NCBI GenBank assembly: GCA_033764875.1
Contig: JANRIO010000052.1
Span: 12,330 to 76,329 of the forward strand
Reading direction: 5' to 3'
Length of the DNA stretch: 64,000 nt
Source of the DNA: AWTP1-13 sp033764875
GTDB lineage: Bacteria; Pseudomonadota; Alphaproteobacteria; Rhizobiales; Hyphomicrobiaceae
The notes below the pieces were generated by a model that saw only the letters and a program-made list of their open reading frames with translations, made no database searches and was not told the DNA's origin. Numbering within the stretch: the first letter of the stretch is position 1; every line of letters starts with the position of its first letter. Below, piece by piece: positions 51,464 to 59,869 of the stretch. A program made the translations under genes and the position numbers.

Positions 51464-52900
51464 TCAGGCGCGATCGGCCTTGGCCGCAGACGGCGGCCCC
51501 CAGGGCGTGACGTAGATGCCGAGCCCGGTGGCGGCGCCGTAGAGGGCGAGCGAGGCGGCGACGAGGGCGAACAGGCCCCACAGCGGCGCGGCACTCGCCG
51601 TCAGCAGCCAGCCGCCGAGGATGACCACCAGGAGGCGCAGCGTGCCCGCCAGCACCGGCTGCAGCACCTTGCCGGCCCCTTGCGAGGCGAAGTAGAGGCA
51701 CAGCCCGAAGCCGAACAGGCCGAAGGTGGGGCCGGCGAAGCGCAGGTACACGTCGGCGACGGCGCGCACGTCCGGGGCGTCGGTGAAGATCGCCGCCCAC
51801 AGCCCGGGGAACAGCCCCACGAGCACCCCGATGACGCCGAGCGCGGCAGCCGAGACAATGCCCCCGGTCCAGGCGACGGCGCGGGCGCGGGCGACATCGC
51901 GGGCGCCGATGGCCATGCCGACCATGGGCACGGTGGCGACGCCGACGGCGAAGGCGATGGGCACGAGCAGGAACTCGAGCCGGGCGCCGATGCCGTAGCC
52001 GGCCAGCGCCTCGGTGCCGTAGGCCGACACCAGCCGCGTCACGATCAGGACGGTGAGCACCGACTGCAGCGGCGACAGGGCGGCGACGGCGCCGACCCGC
52101 AGGATGTCGAGGAACATCTCGCGGTTGAGGGCGACGCCGGCAAAGCGCAGCGTGATCCGCGCGCGGCCGGACATCAGGAACCAGAGCAGGAACACGGCCG
52201 CACAGCCAAAGCCGAACACCAGGCCGAAGGCGACGCCCGCCAGGCCGAAGCGCGGGATGGGGCCAAACCCAAGCCCCGCGGCGCCGCCGACCGCGATCTG
52301 CAGGAGCGAGGCCGCGAGCAGGGCAAACGAGGGCACCTGCATGTTGCCGGTGCCGCGCACGACGGAGGCCAGCGTGTTGACCAGCCAGATCAGGGCGGCC
52401 GCCGAAAGCGCGACGTGGGCGTAGGTCAGCGCCTTCTCGAGCACGGGGCCGCGGCCGCCGAGCAGGCGGAAGATGCCGTCCCCGAACAGCGTGAAGAGCA
52501 GCGAGAAGAAGACGCCGGCGAGGAGCCCGATCGACACGGCGTGCACGGCAAGCGCCGCGGCGCGGGGGACGTCGCCGGCGCCGAGCGCGCGGCTGACGGC
52601 GGAGGAGACGCCGCCGCCCATGGCGCCGGAGGACAGCATCTGCATCAGCATCACCATCGGGAAGACGAGGGCGATGGCGGCGAGCTCGGCGGTGCCGAGC
52701 AGGCCGACGTAGGCGGTCTCGCAGATGGCGACCAGCGCCGTCACCAGCATGGCGAGCAGGTTCGGCAGCGTCAGGCGCAGGAGTGTCGGCAGGATCGGCC
52801 CGGTCACGAGCGGGTTGGACGGCGGGCGCGGTGGCCCGGCAGGCGCGGGAGGCAGGGCGCCCGCATCGCGCGATGCGGGGGGCGCCAGGGCGTCGGTCAT
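51464..52900 (-). CDS. MATE-family efflux transporter
   Basis: 478 residues with about twelve membrane helices, inner membrane. Typical MATE openings are seen in LLRLTLPNLLAMLVTALVAI, GLLGTAELAAIALVFP, and at the start of the second half in LRVGAVAALSPLQSVLTVLIV. It exports organic cations or drugs by Na+ or H+ exchange. ATG 52900 is preferred: GGGAGG lies 6 nt upstream, whereas ATG 52906 directly abuts it. Divergent from the HxlR regulator, which probably controls it. Confidence 0.9.
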   Translation of the reverse strand: MTDALAPPASRDAGALPPAPAGPPRPPSNPLVTGPILPTLLRLTLPNLLAMLVTALVAICETAYVGLLGTAELAAIALVFPMVMLMQMLSSGAMGGGVSSAVSRALGAGDVPRAAALAVHAVSIGLLAGVFFSLLFTLFGDGIFRLLGGRGPVLEKALTYAHVALSAAALIWLVNTLASVVRGTGNMQVPSFALLAASLLQIAVGGAAGLGFGPIPRFGLAGVAFGLVFGFGCAAVFLLWFLMSGRARITLRFAGVALNREMFLDILRVGAVAALSPLQSVLTVLIVTRLVSAYGTEALAGYGIGARLEFLLVPIAFAVGVATVPMVGMAIGARDVARARAVAWTGGIVSAAALGVIGVLVGLFPGLWAAIFTDAPDVRAVADVYLRFAGPTFGLFGFGLCLYFASQGAGKVLQPVLAGTLRLLVVILGGWLLTASAAPLWGLFALVAASLALYGAATGLGIYVTPWGPPSAAKADRA

Positions 52901-52997
52901 CGTCATCCTCCCGATCGGGTGCGAGGGCGCGGGGCTGGGGACCCGCGTGGCTCCGGCAGACCCGGCTCGGCTCCAGAGGCCAGGGCTATCACCATCG

Positions 52998-53024
52998 AAG
53001 TGGCTTCGCAATCTATAGTCACTT
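52998..53024. promoter_or_regulatory. Candidate HxlR operator
   Basis: AAGTGGCT (52998-53005) and AGTCACTT (53017-53024) form an 8-bp inverted repeat with one mismatch and an 11-nt spacer. The spacer and right arm include a TATAG that may be part of a -10 box. It lies between the divergent MATE and HxlR starts. Confidence 0.4.
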
Positions 53025-53051
53025 GCTCGCGCATAGCTGGCTTGCTAAGAC

Positions 53052-53387
53052 ATGCGCATGGCGCAGGAGACGGACCGCAAGAGCTACGGGCAGAAATGCC
53101 CGGTGGCGCGCGCCCTCGACGTGGTCGGGGAGCGCTGGTCGCTGCTGATCCTGCGCGACCTCGCCCGCAAGGGGCCGCTGCGCTTCCAGGCCATCGAGGC
53201 GGGGCTGCCCGGCATCGCGCCGAACACGCTGTCGGCACGGCTGAAGGCGCTGCAGGCCGCCGGCGTGATCGAGGCCCGCCTGGGCGAGGCGCATCCGCCG
53301 CGCTACGACTATGCCCTCACCGAGAAGGGCGAGGCGCTGCGCCCGGTGATCCGCGCGCTGTTCGCCTGGGGCGAGCGGCACGGCTGA
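53052..53387 (+). CDS. HxlR-family transcriptional regulator
   Basis: 111 residues. Winged helix domain with the HxlR signature KCPVARALDVVGERWSLLIL, LRFQAIEAGLPGIAPNTLSA and YALTEKGEALRPVI. The conserved N-terminal Cys in KCPV is at the position used for thiol sensing in YodB/HypR relatives, so response to quinones or electrophiles is possible. Probably represses the divergent MATE exporter. ATG 53058 is an alternative start. Confidence 0.9.
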   Translation: MRMAQETDRKSYGQKCPVARALDVVGERWSLLILRDLARKGPLRFQAIEAGLPGIAPNTLSARLKALQAAGVIEARLGEAHPPRYDYALTEKGEALRPVIRALFAWGERHG

Positions 53388-53511
53388 GCCATGGGGGCGA
53401 GGGGCGCCGGAGGCGCGCCCCGCACCTCTCCCGCCGGCGCCGACGGATAGCGGCGTTTGGTGCTATCAAGGCCGGGCCGATCAAGCTCAGCCGACGCAGC
53501 AGGAACGCGAG

Positions 53512-55191
53512 ATGTCCGACGCCCGAGCCGACGTCTCACATCAGGTTGCCGCCAAGCGCAGCGAGCTGCCGCCCGCGTTGACCACGCTCGCCCTGCTGGC
53601 CGTCTATGTCGGGCTCGAGCGGCTGAGCTTCCTGCACGAGCACAACGATCTGCCGGTGACGCCCTGGAACCCGGGGCTCGGCGTGATGTTCGCGATGATC
53701 ATCCTGCGCGGCCACCGGATGGGCCTCGTGCTGTTCGCCGGCGCATTCCTGGGTCAGGTGATCGTGGTGCGCAGCGAGCTTCCCTGGGGCGTGCTGCTCG
53801 CCATGAGCGCGGCGATCGCGCTGTCCTACACCGCCGTCGCCGCCATGGCGGGACGCCAGCTCGATCTCGCGCCGCAACTGCTGCGCACCCGCGACATCCT
53901 CATCCTGGTGGTGGCGGGGCTCGTCGGCGCGCTGGCGGAGGCGACGCAGCTGTGGCTGTTGCTGATCGCCACCCGCCACTTCCATCTTGCAGACATCGGC
54001 AGCACGTCGCTTCCGCTGATCATCGGCGACGTCATCGGCATCGCCGTCGTCACCCCGCTGATGCTGCGCATCGTGGCGTGGCTGCCGCATCCGCCCAAGA
54101 TGGCCAGGGCGGTGCTCGGCGAGCTGCTGCTGCTCCTGATCGCGGTGATGCTGGTTCTGTACGTGGTCGTGCGGCCGCCGGGGCCCGAGGGCCAAAGCCT
54201 GTTCTATCTCCTGTTCGTGCCGGTGGTGATCGCCGCCGTGCGGCACGGCATCGACGGGGCATGCACCGCGCTCGCCGTCACGCAGCTCGGGCTCGTCGCG
54301 TTTCTCCACTGGCACGGATTGGAGCTGGCGCGGTTCACCGAGTACCAGGCTCTCATGCTCGTCCTGACGCTCACGGGCCTCATCGTCGGCGGCCTGGTCA
54401 GCGAGCGGCACGCCGCCCAGATCGAGGCGGAGGCGTCGCGACTGCGGATGCGCGAGCTGGAGGCGCAGTCGGCGCGAACGGCGCGCCTCAACATGGCGAG
54501 CGGCATGGCGGCCGCGCTCGCCCACGAGATCAACCAGCCCATGACCGCGGCGCGCGCCCTGTCCAGATCGGTGCAGGAGCTGATGCGCGCGCCAGATCGC
54601 GATCCCGATCGCATGGAGCGCAACCTGGCGTCGATGATCGAGCAGATCGATCACGCCGGCGAGGTGGTCAAACGGATGCGGGAGTTCCTGCGCCGGGGGG
54701 AGCCGCACATCAGCACGCTCGACATCAAGACCGTGCTGGCCGAGGCCGTGGCCCTGATGGAGCCGATGGTGAGATCGCGCAAGGTGCAGCTTCGCCTGCT
54801 GGTGCCGGCCGGGCTGCCCGCGGTGCACGGAGACCGCGTTCAGATCGGGCAGGTGGCCATCAACCTGATCAAGAACTCGATCGACGCCATTCCCGAGGAC
54901 GCCGCGGGGCGCATCGACGTTTCGGCGCGCGCCACGGAGGACGGCAAGTGGGTCGAGGTCGCCGTCAGGGACAATGGCCCGGGGATCGCGGCTGCGGAGG
55001 TGGACGCCTTGTTCGTGCCGCTGAGCACCTCGCGGCCCGATGGCATCGGACTGGGGCTGTCGATCTGCAAGACCATCCTGCATGCGCACGGCGGACGGAT
55101 CTGGCTGAGCTCCTCAGCTCCCGGGGAGACCGAGTTCAGGTTCGCGCTGCCCGCCGGCCGCGCGGGGTCGGGGACGACGCCGGCCGAATAA
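53512..55191 (+). CDS. Sensor histidine kinase with MASE1 membrane sensor
   Basis: 559 residues. Residues about 20-305 contain eight or so membrane helices of MASE1 type (ALTTLALLAVYVGLERLSFL, TPWNPGLGVMFAMIIL). The kinase core has the H-box ALAHEINQPMTAARAL (FixL/TodS-like subclass) and the N-box GQVAINLIKNSIDAI. G-boxes are DNGPGIAAAEVDALF and STSRPDGIGLGLSICKTI. The partner is very likely the FixJ-type regulator at 55784, two genes downstream. The signal is unknown; there is no PAS or heme domain, so it is not an oxygen-sensing FixL. Confidence 0.9.
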   Translation: MSDARADVSHQVAAKRSELPPALTTLALLAVYVGLERLSFLHEHNDLPVTPWNPGLGVMFAMIILRGHRMGLVLFAGAFLGQVIVVRSELPWGVLLAMSAAIALSYTAVAAMAGRQLDLAPQLLRTRDILILVVAGLVGALAEATQLWLLLIATRHFHLADIGSTSLPLIIGDVIGIAVVTPLMLRIVAWLPHPPKMARAVLGELLLLLIAVMLVLYVVVRPPGPEGQSLFYLLFVPVVIAAVRHGIDGACTALAVTQLGLVAFLHWHGLELARFTEYQALMLVLTLTGLIVGGLVSERHAAQIEAEASRLRMRELEAQSARTARLNMASGMAAALAHEINQPMTAARALSRSVQELMRAPDRDPDRMERNLASMIEQIDHAGEVVKRMREFLRRGEPHISTLDIKTVLAEAVALMEPMVRSRKVQLRLLVPAGLPAVHGDRVQIGQVAINLIKNSIDAIPEDAAGRIDVSARATEDGKWVEVAVRDNGPGIAAAEVDALFVPLSTSRPDGIGLGLSICKTILHAHGGRIWLSSSAPGETEFRFALPAGRAGSGTTPAE

Positions 55192-55297
55192 CCGGAAGCG
55201 GTGCCGTAACCGTATAAATACGCCCCGACTCGTACGAATTACATTGCGCAAGCCAAGTGTTCACCATGACGCGCGCCCGGATGCGCAGGTGCCCGTC

Positions 55298-55645
55298 ATG
55301 CCGACAACGCTACCCAAGAAGCCGCCCGTCGCCAGCCGTCACCCGCGGACGCGCCCGGACCACGAGAACGATTGGCTGGGCGCCTCGCTGCTCGTGGCGC
55401 TGGTCCTCAGCGCGTTGACACTGGTGCTGCCGCCCGGGCTCGTCCTGCCGGCGCTGAGCGGCGTGTTGATCGTGTCCGGTCTGGCGCTGGGTGCCTGCGC
55501 GCCGGTGCTGGAGCGGTCCCCGGGAGGCGCGCGCGAGCGGATGCGCGACATGGCCGGGGTGCTCGTGCTGTTCGGCTTCGCCACGGCCATCATCTGCGAC
55601 AAGACCGAGGCCTTGCGCCTGCTGTCGGCACCCTGGGAACATTGA
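55298..55645 (+). CDS. Small membrane protein of unknown function
   Basis: 115 residues from ATG 55298. A charged N-terminal region (LPKKPPVASRHPRTRPDHEN) is followed by three hydrophobic segments: LGASLLVALVLSALTLVLPP, VLPALSGVLIVSGLALGA, and AGVLVLFGFATAIICD. I do not recognise a family. It lies between a histidine kinase and its probable response regulator on the same strand, so it may be an accessory or sensor subunit, but this rests on position alone. A TTG start at 55244 is possible but unsupported. Confidence 0.6.
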   Translation: MPTTLPKKPPVASRHPRTRPDHENDWLGASLLVALVLSALTLVLPPGLVLPALSGVLIVSGLALGACAPVLERSPGGARERMRDMAGVLVLFGFATAIICDKTEALRLLSAPWEH

Positions 55646-55783
55646 ACGGCGCCCGGGCAAGACCCCGCAGGCCGCGGTTGACGCTCGCCCACGGCATCAG
55701 TAGTCGGCGGCCCAGCGACTGAGCTATACACCTGTCGAGGATCCGCCATCTTGGCGAGCGAGCTTGCAGGTGCCCTCGGAGCC

Positions 55784-56398
55784 ATGGCCAAGCCGACCGT
55801 CTACGTCGTCGACGACTATCCAGCCGTCTGCAACGCGCTGCGCGAGATGCTGAGCGTGCTGGGCTACGACGTCGCGACGTTCAGCTCCGCGCAGCAGTTC
55901 CTGAAGGCGGTGGACGGCGACCGGCCCGGCTGCCTGGTGGCCGACGTGCGGATGCCCGGCATGGACGGACTGGAGCTGATGCACGAGATGGCGCGGCGCT
56001 CCATCCGATTGCCCGTCGTGCTGATCTCGGGGCACGCCGACGTGCCGATGGCGGTTGCGGCGATCAAGGCCGGGGCCGAGGACATCATCGAGAAGCCGAT
56101 CAACGACGCGCAGCTCGTCTCGGCCATCAACCGCTGCCTCGCCCAGGTGTTCGAGCGGCTGTCCAACCGCAAGTCGGTCGAGGACCTGGAGCGTCGCTTC
56201 AGCCTGCTGACGCCGCGCGAGCGCGAGGTCCTCGATCTCGTCGTCGAGGGCTGCACCAGTCATGCCATCGCCTCGCGCCTGGAGATCAGCTCGCGCACCG
56301 TGGAAAGCTACCGTGTGCAGATCATGGAGAAGATGCAGGCGGAGAGCATTGCCGTGCTGGTGCAGCAGGCCGTCCGCCTCGGGCGGCTGAAACCATGA
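55784..56398 (+). CDS. FixJ-family response regulator (receiver plus LuxR-type HTH)
   Basis: 204 residues. Receiver domain about 1-120: acidic pair in VYVVDDYPAV, phospho-acceptor Asp in CLVADVRMPGMDGLEL, conserved Ser in VLISGHADVPMAV, Lys in DIIEKPIND. LuxR-type helix-turn-helix about 140-200: LTPREREVLDLVVEGCTSHA, ISSRTVESYRVQIMEKMQ. ATG 55784 is chosen; a longer TTG start at 55751 is unlikely. Phosphorylation by the MASE1 kinase at 53512 is inferred. Targets may include the permease gene 400 bp downstream, whose upstream region carries a TGGACAC/GTGTCCA dyad. Confidence 0.9.
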   Translation: MAKPTVYVVDDYPAVCNALREMLSVLGYDVATFSSAQQFLKAVDGDRPGCLVADVRMPGMDGLELMHEMARRSIRLPVVLISGHADVPMAVAAIKAGAEDIIEKPINDAQLVSAINRCLAQVFERLSNRKSVEDLERRFSLLTPREREVLDLVVEGCTSHAIASRLEISSRTVESYRVQIMEKMQAESIAVLVQQAVRLGRLKP

Positions 56399-56527
56399 GC
56401 CGGCCGACCGCGTAAGGCGGCCCCGCGCGCAGGGATCCGCGCAAATCAACATCCCCCGCGCGCCCCGCAGCCGCCGCACTCCCGGCGCGCCTCGCGCCCT
56501 CCGTATTTCTACCACCCGATCCACTCG

Positions 56528-56678
56528 GGTTCACCGCGCCGAAAAGCTCCGCTAGGCATGGCTTGGTCGTTGTCCTCCAGACCGGGCCCCTCTGGCAGCG
56601 TCGAGCTGCGATGTCGGACTGGACACGCGCAGAAGTGTCCAATCGTGCCCGGTGAACCGTGCGCGGCGTGAGCCGCGC
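56528..56678 (+). ncRNA. Candidate structured RNA or leader upstream of the permease gene
   Basis: Nested helices: P1 GGTTCACCG 56528-56536 with CGGTGAACC 56650-56658 (9 bp, perfect). Inside are AAGC/GCTT (56544-56564), CCAGA/TCTGG (56577-56595), CAGC/GCTG (56596-56608) and TGGACAC/GTGTCCA (56620-56641, 7 bp perfect). Directly after P1 comes GCGCGGC-GTGA-GCCGCGC (56661-56678), a hairpin with a GNRA tetraloop. It lies in the 402-bp gap 56399-56800, 122 nt before the permease ATG. It may be a riboswitch-like leader, a small RNA, or DNA operator dyads. I match it to no named class, and GC-rich DNA makes chance hairpins common. Confidence 0.35.
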
Positions 56679-56800
56679 GCCCGCAGCCACACCTTCCCGG
56701 CACGGACGGATGCGATGCGCGCACGACCGCCATCGGCAGGCCGACCGCCTTGCCCGATCAGCCGGCAAACCTGCAACGCGATTCGCCAAGGGGAAACACC

Positions 56801-58144
56801 ATGACAGCAGCCACCACCGCGATGGGCCTGTCATTGGTGCAATGGATGACCATCGCCGTCTTCGCGGCCACCATCGTCACCATCATCGTCAACAAGCTCG
56901 ATGCCACGGTCGCGGCGCTACTCGGCGTGGCCATCATGGTCTGGATGGGAACCATGACGGATGTCGAGGCCGCCCAGCTGGTCGACTGGAACGTGATGGC
57001 GATCCTGATCGGGATCTGGATCATCGCCGGCTACTTCGGAAAATCGGGAGTTCCCAGCTGGCTGTCCGTCAAGTCGCTGCAGTTGTCGGGCGGCCGACCG
57101 GGCCTGCTGGTGATGATCCTGTCGATGCTGACCGGCCTGCTGTCGATGTTCATCGACAACGTCGTGTGCATCCTGATGATGGCGCCGGTGGCGCTGCCGC
57201 TGGCCCGGGCGATGGGCATCCCGGCCACGCCGCTCGTGCTCATGATCGGCTTTGCCGCCAATTTCATGGGCACCGCGCTGCTGCTCGGAGACCTGCCGCC
57301 GCAGATGCTGCACAGCGTCGCCGGCGCCGAGTTCTTCGACTTCATCTGGCAGCACGGCCGGCCGTCGTCGTTCCCTATCCTGCTGCTGACGTTCGTGCTG
57401 TCGCTGGCCTTCATGTGGGTCTACGGCTTCCGCAGGATCGGCAAGCCGACGGCCGAAGGCATCGCAAGCATCAAGGCCGAGATTCCCGACCCGGCATTCG
57501 CCACCATCGTCTGCGGCATGTTCCTGCTGACCGTGGTGGCGATGGCATTCCGCGAGAAGCTCGGCGTGATGCTCGGCTTCATCGCCGTCACCGGGGCCAT
57601 CATCACGGTGCTGATCGTCGAGGTGTTCCACAAGCAATTCAAGGACGCGCCGACGTTCGAGCACATCGTGCAGGAGCTCGACTGGCGCGCGATCCTCTTC
57701 TACGTGGCACTGTTCGCCCTCGTCGGCGGCCTGGAGAAGACGCACATCCTCGACATGTTCGCGACTTGGATGAAGCCGTTCTTCAAGGACAACTTCGCGC
57801 TCGGCGCCACGGTCCTGTACTGGGTGACGATCCCCGTCGTCGGCATCGTCGAGCATGACGCCTACATCCTCACCTTCCTCAACATGATCAAGGAGCTCGG
57901 CAGGGACGGCATCCCCGACTGGCCGCTGTGGTGGATGGTGCTGTGGTCGGGCACCCTCGGCTCGAACCTGACGGTGGCGGGCGCGCCTGCGCTCTACGTC
58001 GCGCTGCGGCTCGCGGAGAAGGAGGAGGACCGCAAGGTCTCGCTCAGGGAATTCCTCTCCTGGAGTCTGCCGTTCTGCCTCGTCAGCTCGGGCATCTGCT
58101 ACGTGATCGCGATGCTGGTGTGGGTGCTGCCCTACGCAAACTGA
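56801..58144 (+). CDS. Ion-transporter-superfamily permease (ArsB/NhaD/SLC13-like)
   Basis: 447 residues with about eleven to twelve membrane helices. Features of the ArsB/NhaD group are the first helices MTIAVFAATIVTIIVNKLDA and VAIMVWMGTMTDVEA, the helix-breaking MFIDNVVCILMMAPVA, GFAANFMGTALLLGDLP, and GSNLTVAGAPALYVAL in the second half. It could exchange Na+/H+ or carry an anion such as a dicarboxylate or arsenite; there are no ars genes nearby. ATG 56801 has AAGGGG 7 nt upstream. The UspA gene follows after 100 nt on the same strand. Confidence 0.88.
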   Translation: MTAATTAMGLSLVQWMTIAVFAATIVTIIVNKLDATVAALLGVAIMVWMGTMTDVEAAQLVDWNVMAILIGIWIIAGYFGKSGVPSWLSVKSLQLSGGRPGLLVMILSMLTGLLSMFIDNVVCILMMAPVALPLARAMGIPATPLVLMIGFAANFMGTALLLGDLPPQMLHSVAGAEFFDFIWQHGRPSSFPILLLTFVLSLAFMWVYGFRRIGKPTAEGIASIKAEIPDPAFATIVCGMFLLTVVAMAFREKLGVMLGFIAVTGAIITVLIVEVFHKQFKDAPTFEHIVQELDWRAILFYVALFALVGGLEKTHILDMFATWMKPFFKDNFALGATVLYWVTIPVVGIVEHDAYILTFLNMIKELGRDGIPDWPLWWMVLWSGTLGSNLTVAGAPALYVALRLAEKEEDRKVSLREFLSWSLPFCLVSSGICYVIAMLVWVLPYAN

Positions 58145-58244
58145 GCCGCTTGCGCTCGATCAAAGCCAGCTCGGCCCACCGGACATAGGGGTCGAGCGGG
58201 CCGGAACCGACGACGGATTGAAGCCGGCAGAGGAGCCACGCGCC

Positions 58245-58691
58245 ATGTTCAAGAACATTCTGGTGCCGACCGACGGGTCGGAGGTGTCGCAGAAGGCGGC
58301 CTTGAAGGGCGTGGCGCTCGCCAAGGCCGTCGGCGCCAAGATCACCGCGTTCTTCGCCGCGCCGCCCGCGACGCCGATCGTCTACCGGCACAGCCTTCCG
58401 GTCGGATACGTGCAGCCGGAGGAGCACCAGAGGCTGATCGACGCCGCCACGGCCAAGGCCCTCGGCGACGTCGAGGCGGCGTGCAAGGACGCCGGCGTCG
58501 ACTATGCGGGCCTCAGTGCCACGAGCGACTTCCCCGAGGACGAGATCCTCAAGGCGGCGGCGCGCAGCCAGTGCGATCTGATCGTGATGGGAAGTCACGG
58601 GCATGGCGGCCTCCGCGGCGCGCTGATCGGCAGCGTCGCACAAAAGGTGCTGGGCAAGGCGACCGTGCCGGTCATGATCGTCAAGTCATGA
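58245..58691 (+). CDS. Universal stress protein, UspA family
   Basis: 148 residues, single Usp domain. Starts MFKNILVPTDGSEVSQKA; the ATP-binding loop of the MJ0577 type is present as VMGSHGHGGLRGALIGSVAQ followed by VPVMIVKS. Usp proteins modulate stress responses and sometimes regulate adjacent transporters by nucleotide binding. It follows the ArsB/NhaD-like permease on the same strand, so it may tune that transporter. Confidence 0.92.
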   Translation: MFKNILVPTDGSEVSQKAALKGVALAKAVGAKITAFFAAPPATPIVYRHSLPVGYVQPEEHQRLIDAATAKALGDVEAACKDAGVDYAGLSATSDFPEDEILKAAARSQCDLIVMGSHGHGGLRGALIGSVAQKVLGKATVPVMIVKS

Positions 58692-58859
58692 CCCGCGGCT
58701 GAGCCCGCACGGGAGGGCAGGGCCGGCGGTGCCGGCCGGAGCCGGTGCGCTTGCGACGAGGCCGGACGAGGGCTACGATCGTTGTCCCGCGGGGAGACGA
58801 TCTGCAATCGTTGCACGGGGCGACCGAGCGAGCCGCCGCCGTGCAAGGAGGAATTGCCC

Positions 58860-59612
58860 ATGGAGCTTGCCGAGCCGCCGCACCCGGATGACGAGGACGC
58901 CTACATCTTCGTCGATCACCGGGACGAGGAGGCCGGCATCGTCGAGCAGGTGGCGGCGCGCCTCGCCCCGGCGCATGCGCTCGCGGCGCGCGACAGCGGC
59001 GAGGATCTGCTCGTCAGCTACGGCGGCGCGGAGTATCGCATCCCGCTGACCATCTCGCGGCACGACCGCTACGTCGCCATCTCGTCGCTGGCCGAGCTTC
59101 TCGAGGACGACTACCGCTTCTTCGTGCTGAAGCCCTCGCTCGAGTCCGACACGCACGGGCTGCTGGTGGTGCCGGTCGCGCAGGCGCGCGCGTGGCGCAC
59201 CCTGCCGGAGCACCTGGTGCCGCTCGAGCGGGGCTACGACTACTTCGGCCGGATCAACATTCCCTACCTGCACCACGAGGATGCGGCGCCGCACTTTGCC
59301 GACGAGAGCGCGGCGGCAAGGGCCGCGTCCAATGCCATGGGCCGCATGATCGAAAGCCTGGTCACGGGCAAGATGGACCCTGCCGCGTCGACCGAGCTGG
59401 CGCGGGCCGCCATGCTCAGCCGGGAGGTACGCGCGCACCCCGACTTCCCCAAGACCATCTCGGAAGGAGAGATCGCCGCCGAGATCCAGAAGGCGCTGGG
59501 CGAGGCGATGCACGACCCCGAGGTGGCGCAAGCCCGGCGCGAGATGGACAGCGCGATGCAGGAGCTGCATCGCCTCATCCGACCCAAGAAGCCATGGTGG
59601 AAATTCTGGTAG
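58860..59612 (+). CDS. Acidic protein of unknown function with Trp-rich C-terminus
   Basis: 250 residues from ATG 58860 with AAGGAGGAA 6 nt upstream, an excellent start. I do not recognise a family. The N-terminus is acidic (HPDDEDAYIFVDHRDEEAG). The middle (LLVSYGGAEYRIPLTISRHD, LEDDYRFFVLKPSLESDTHG) looks like a mixed alpha/beta domain. The C-terminal half is helical and charged, and the chain ends LIRPKKPWWKFW, a basic, Trp-rich tail that could touch a membrane or partner protein. No signal peptide. It lies alone between the UspA gene and the Acg-like gene. Confidence 0.72.
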   Translation: MELAEPPHPDDEDAYIFVDHRDEEAGIVEQVAARLAPAHALAARDSGEDLLVSYGGAEYRIPLTISRHDRYVAISSLAELLEDDYRFFVLKPSLESDTHGLLVVPVAQARAWRTLPEHLVPLERGYDYFGRINIPYLHHEDAAPHFADESAAARAASNAMGRMIESLVTGKMDPAASTELARAAMLSREVRAHPDFPKTISEGEIAAEIQKALGEAMHDPEVAQARREMDSAMQELHRLIRPKKPWWKFW

Positions 59613-59869
59613 CGGCGTGACGGCCCAGGCTCGGATGCGGCGACGTGTGCTGGACGTGCATCGCGTCGCGGGGCCTTCGAGCTGCTGCGGCGGCTTGGAC
59701 CGCGCCCGCAACGCCCGCCTCCTGCTTGCGCCCGGGGCTCGGCAGCCCGGCATCCCCCCGCGGCGGGCGTCGCACGGATTGCTCTAGAACATTGCGCTAG
59801 GACAATGCCGATGCCGGCCATCGGGCCCAGTCAGGCGGCTGCGCGGCGCAGTTGCAGCAGGAGCGCATG

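Noticed and set aside
55690..55742. tRNA-like sequence on the minus strand (TAGCTCAGTCG)
   Set aside because: Only a D-arm-like stretch is present; no anticodon arm, T-arm or acceptor stem can be completed.
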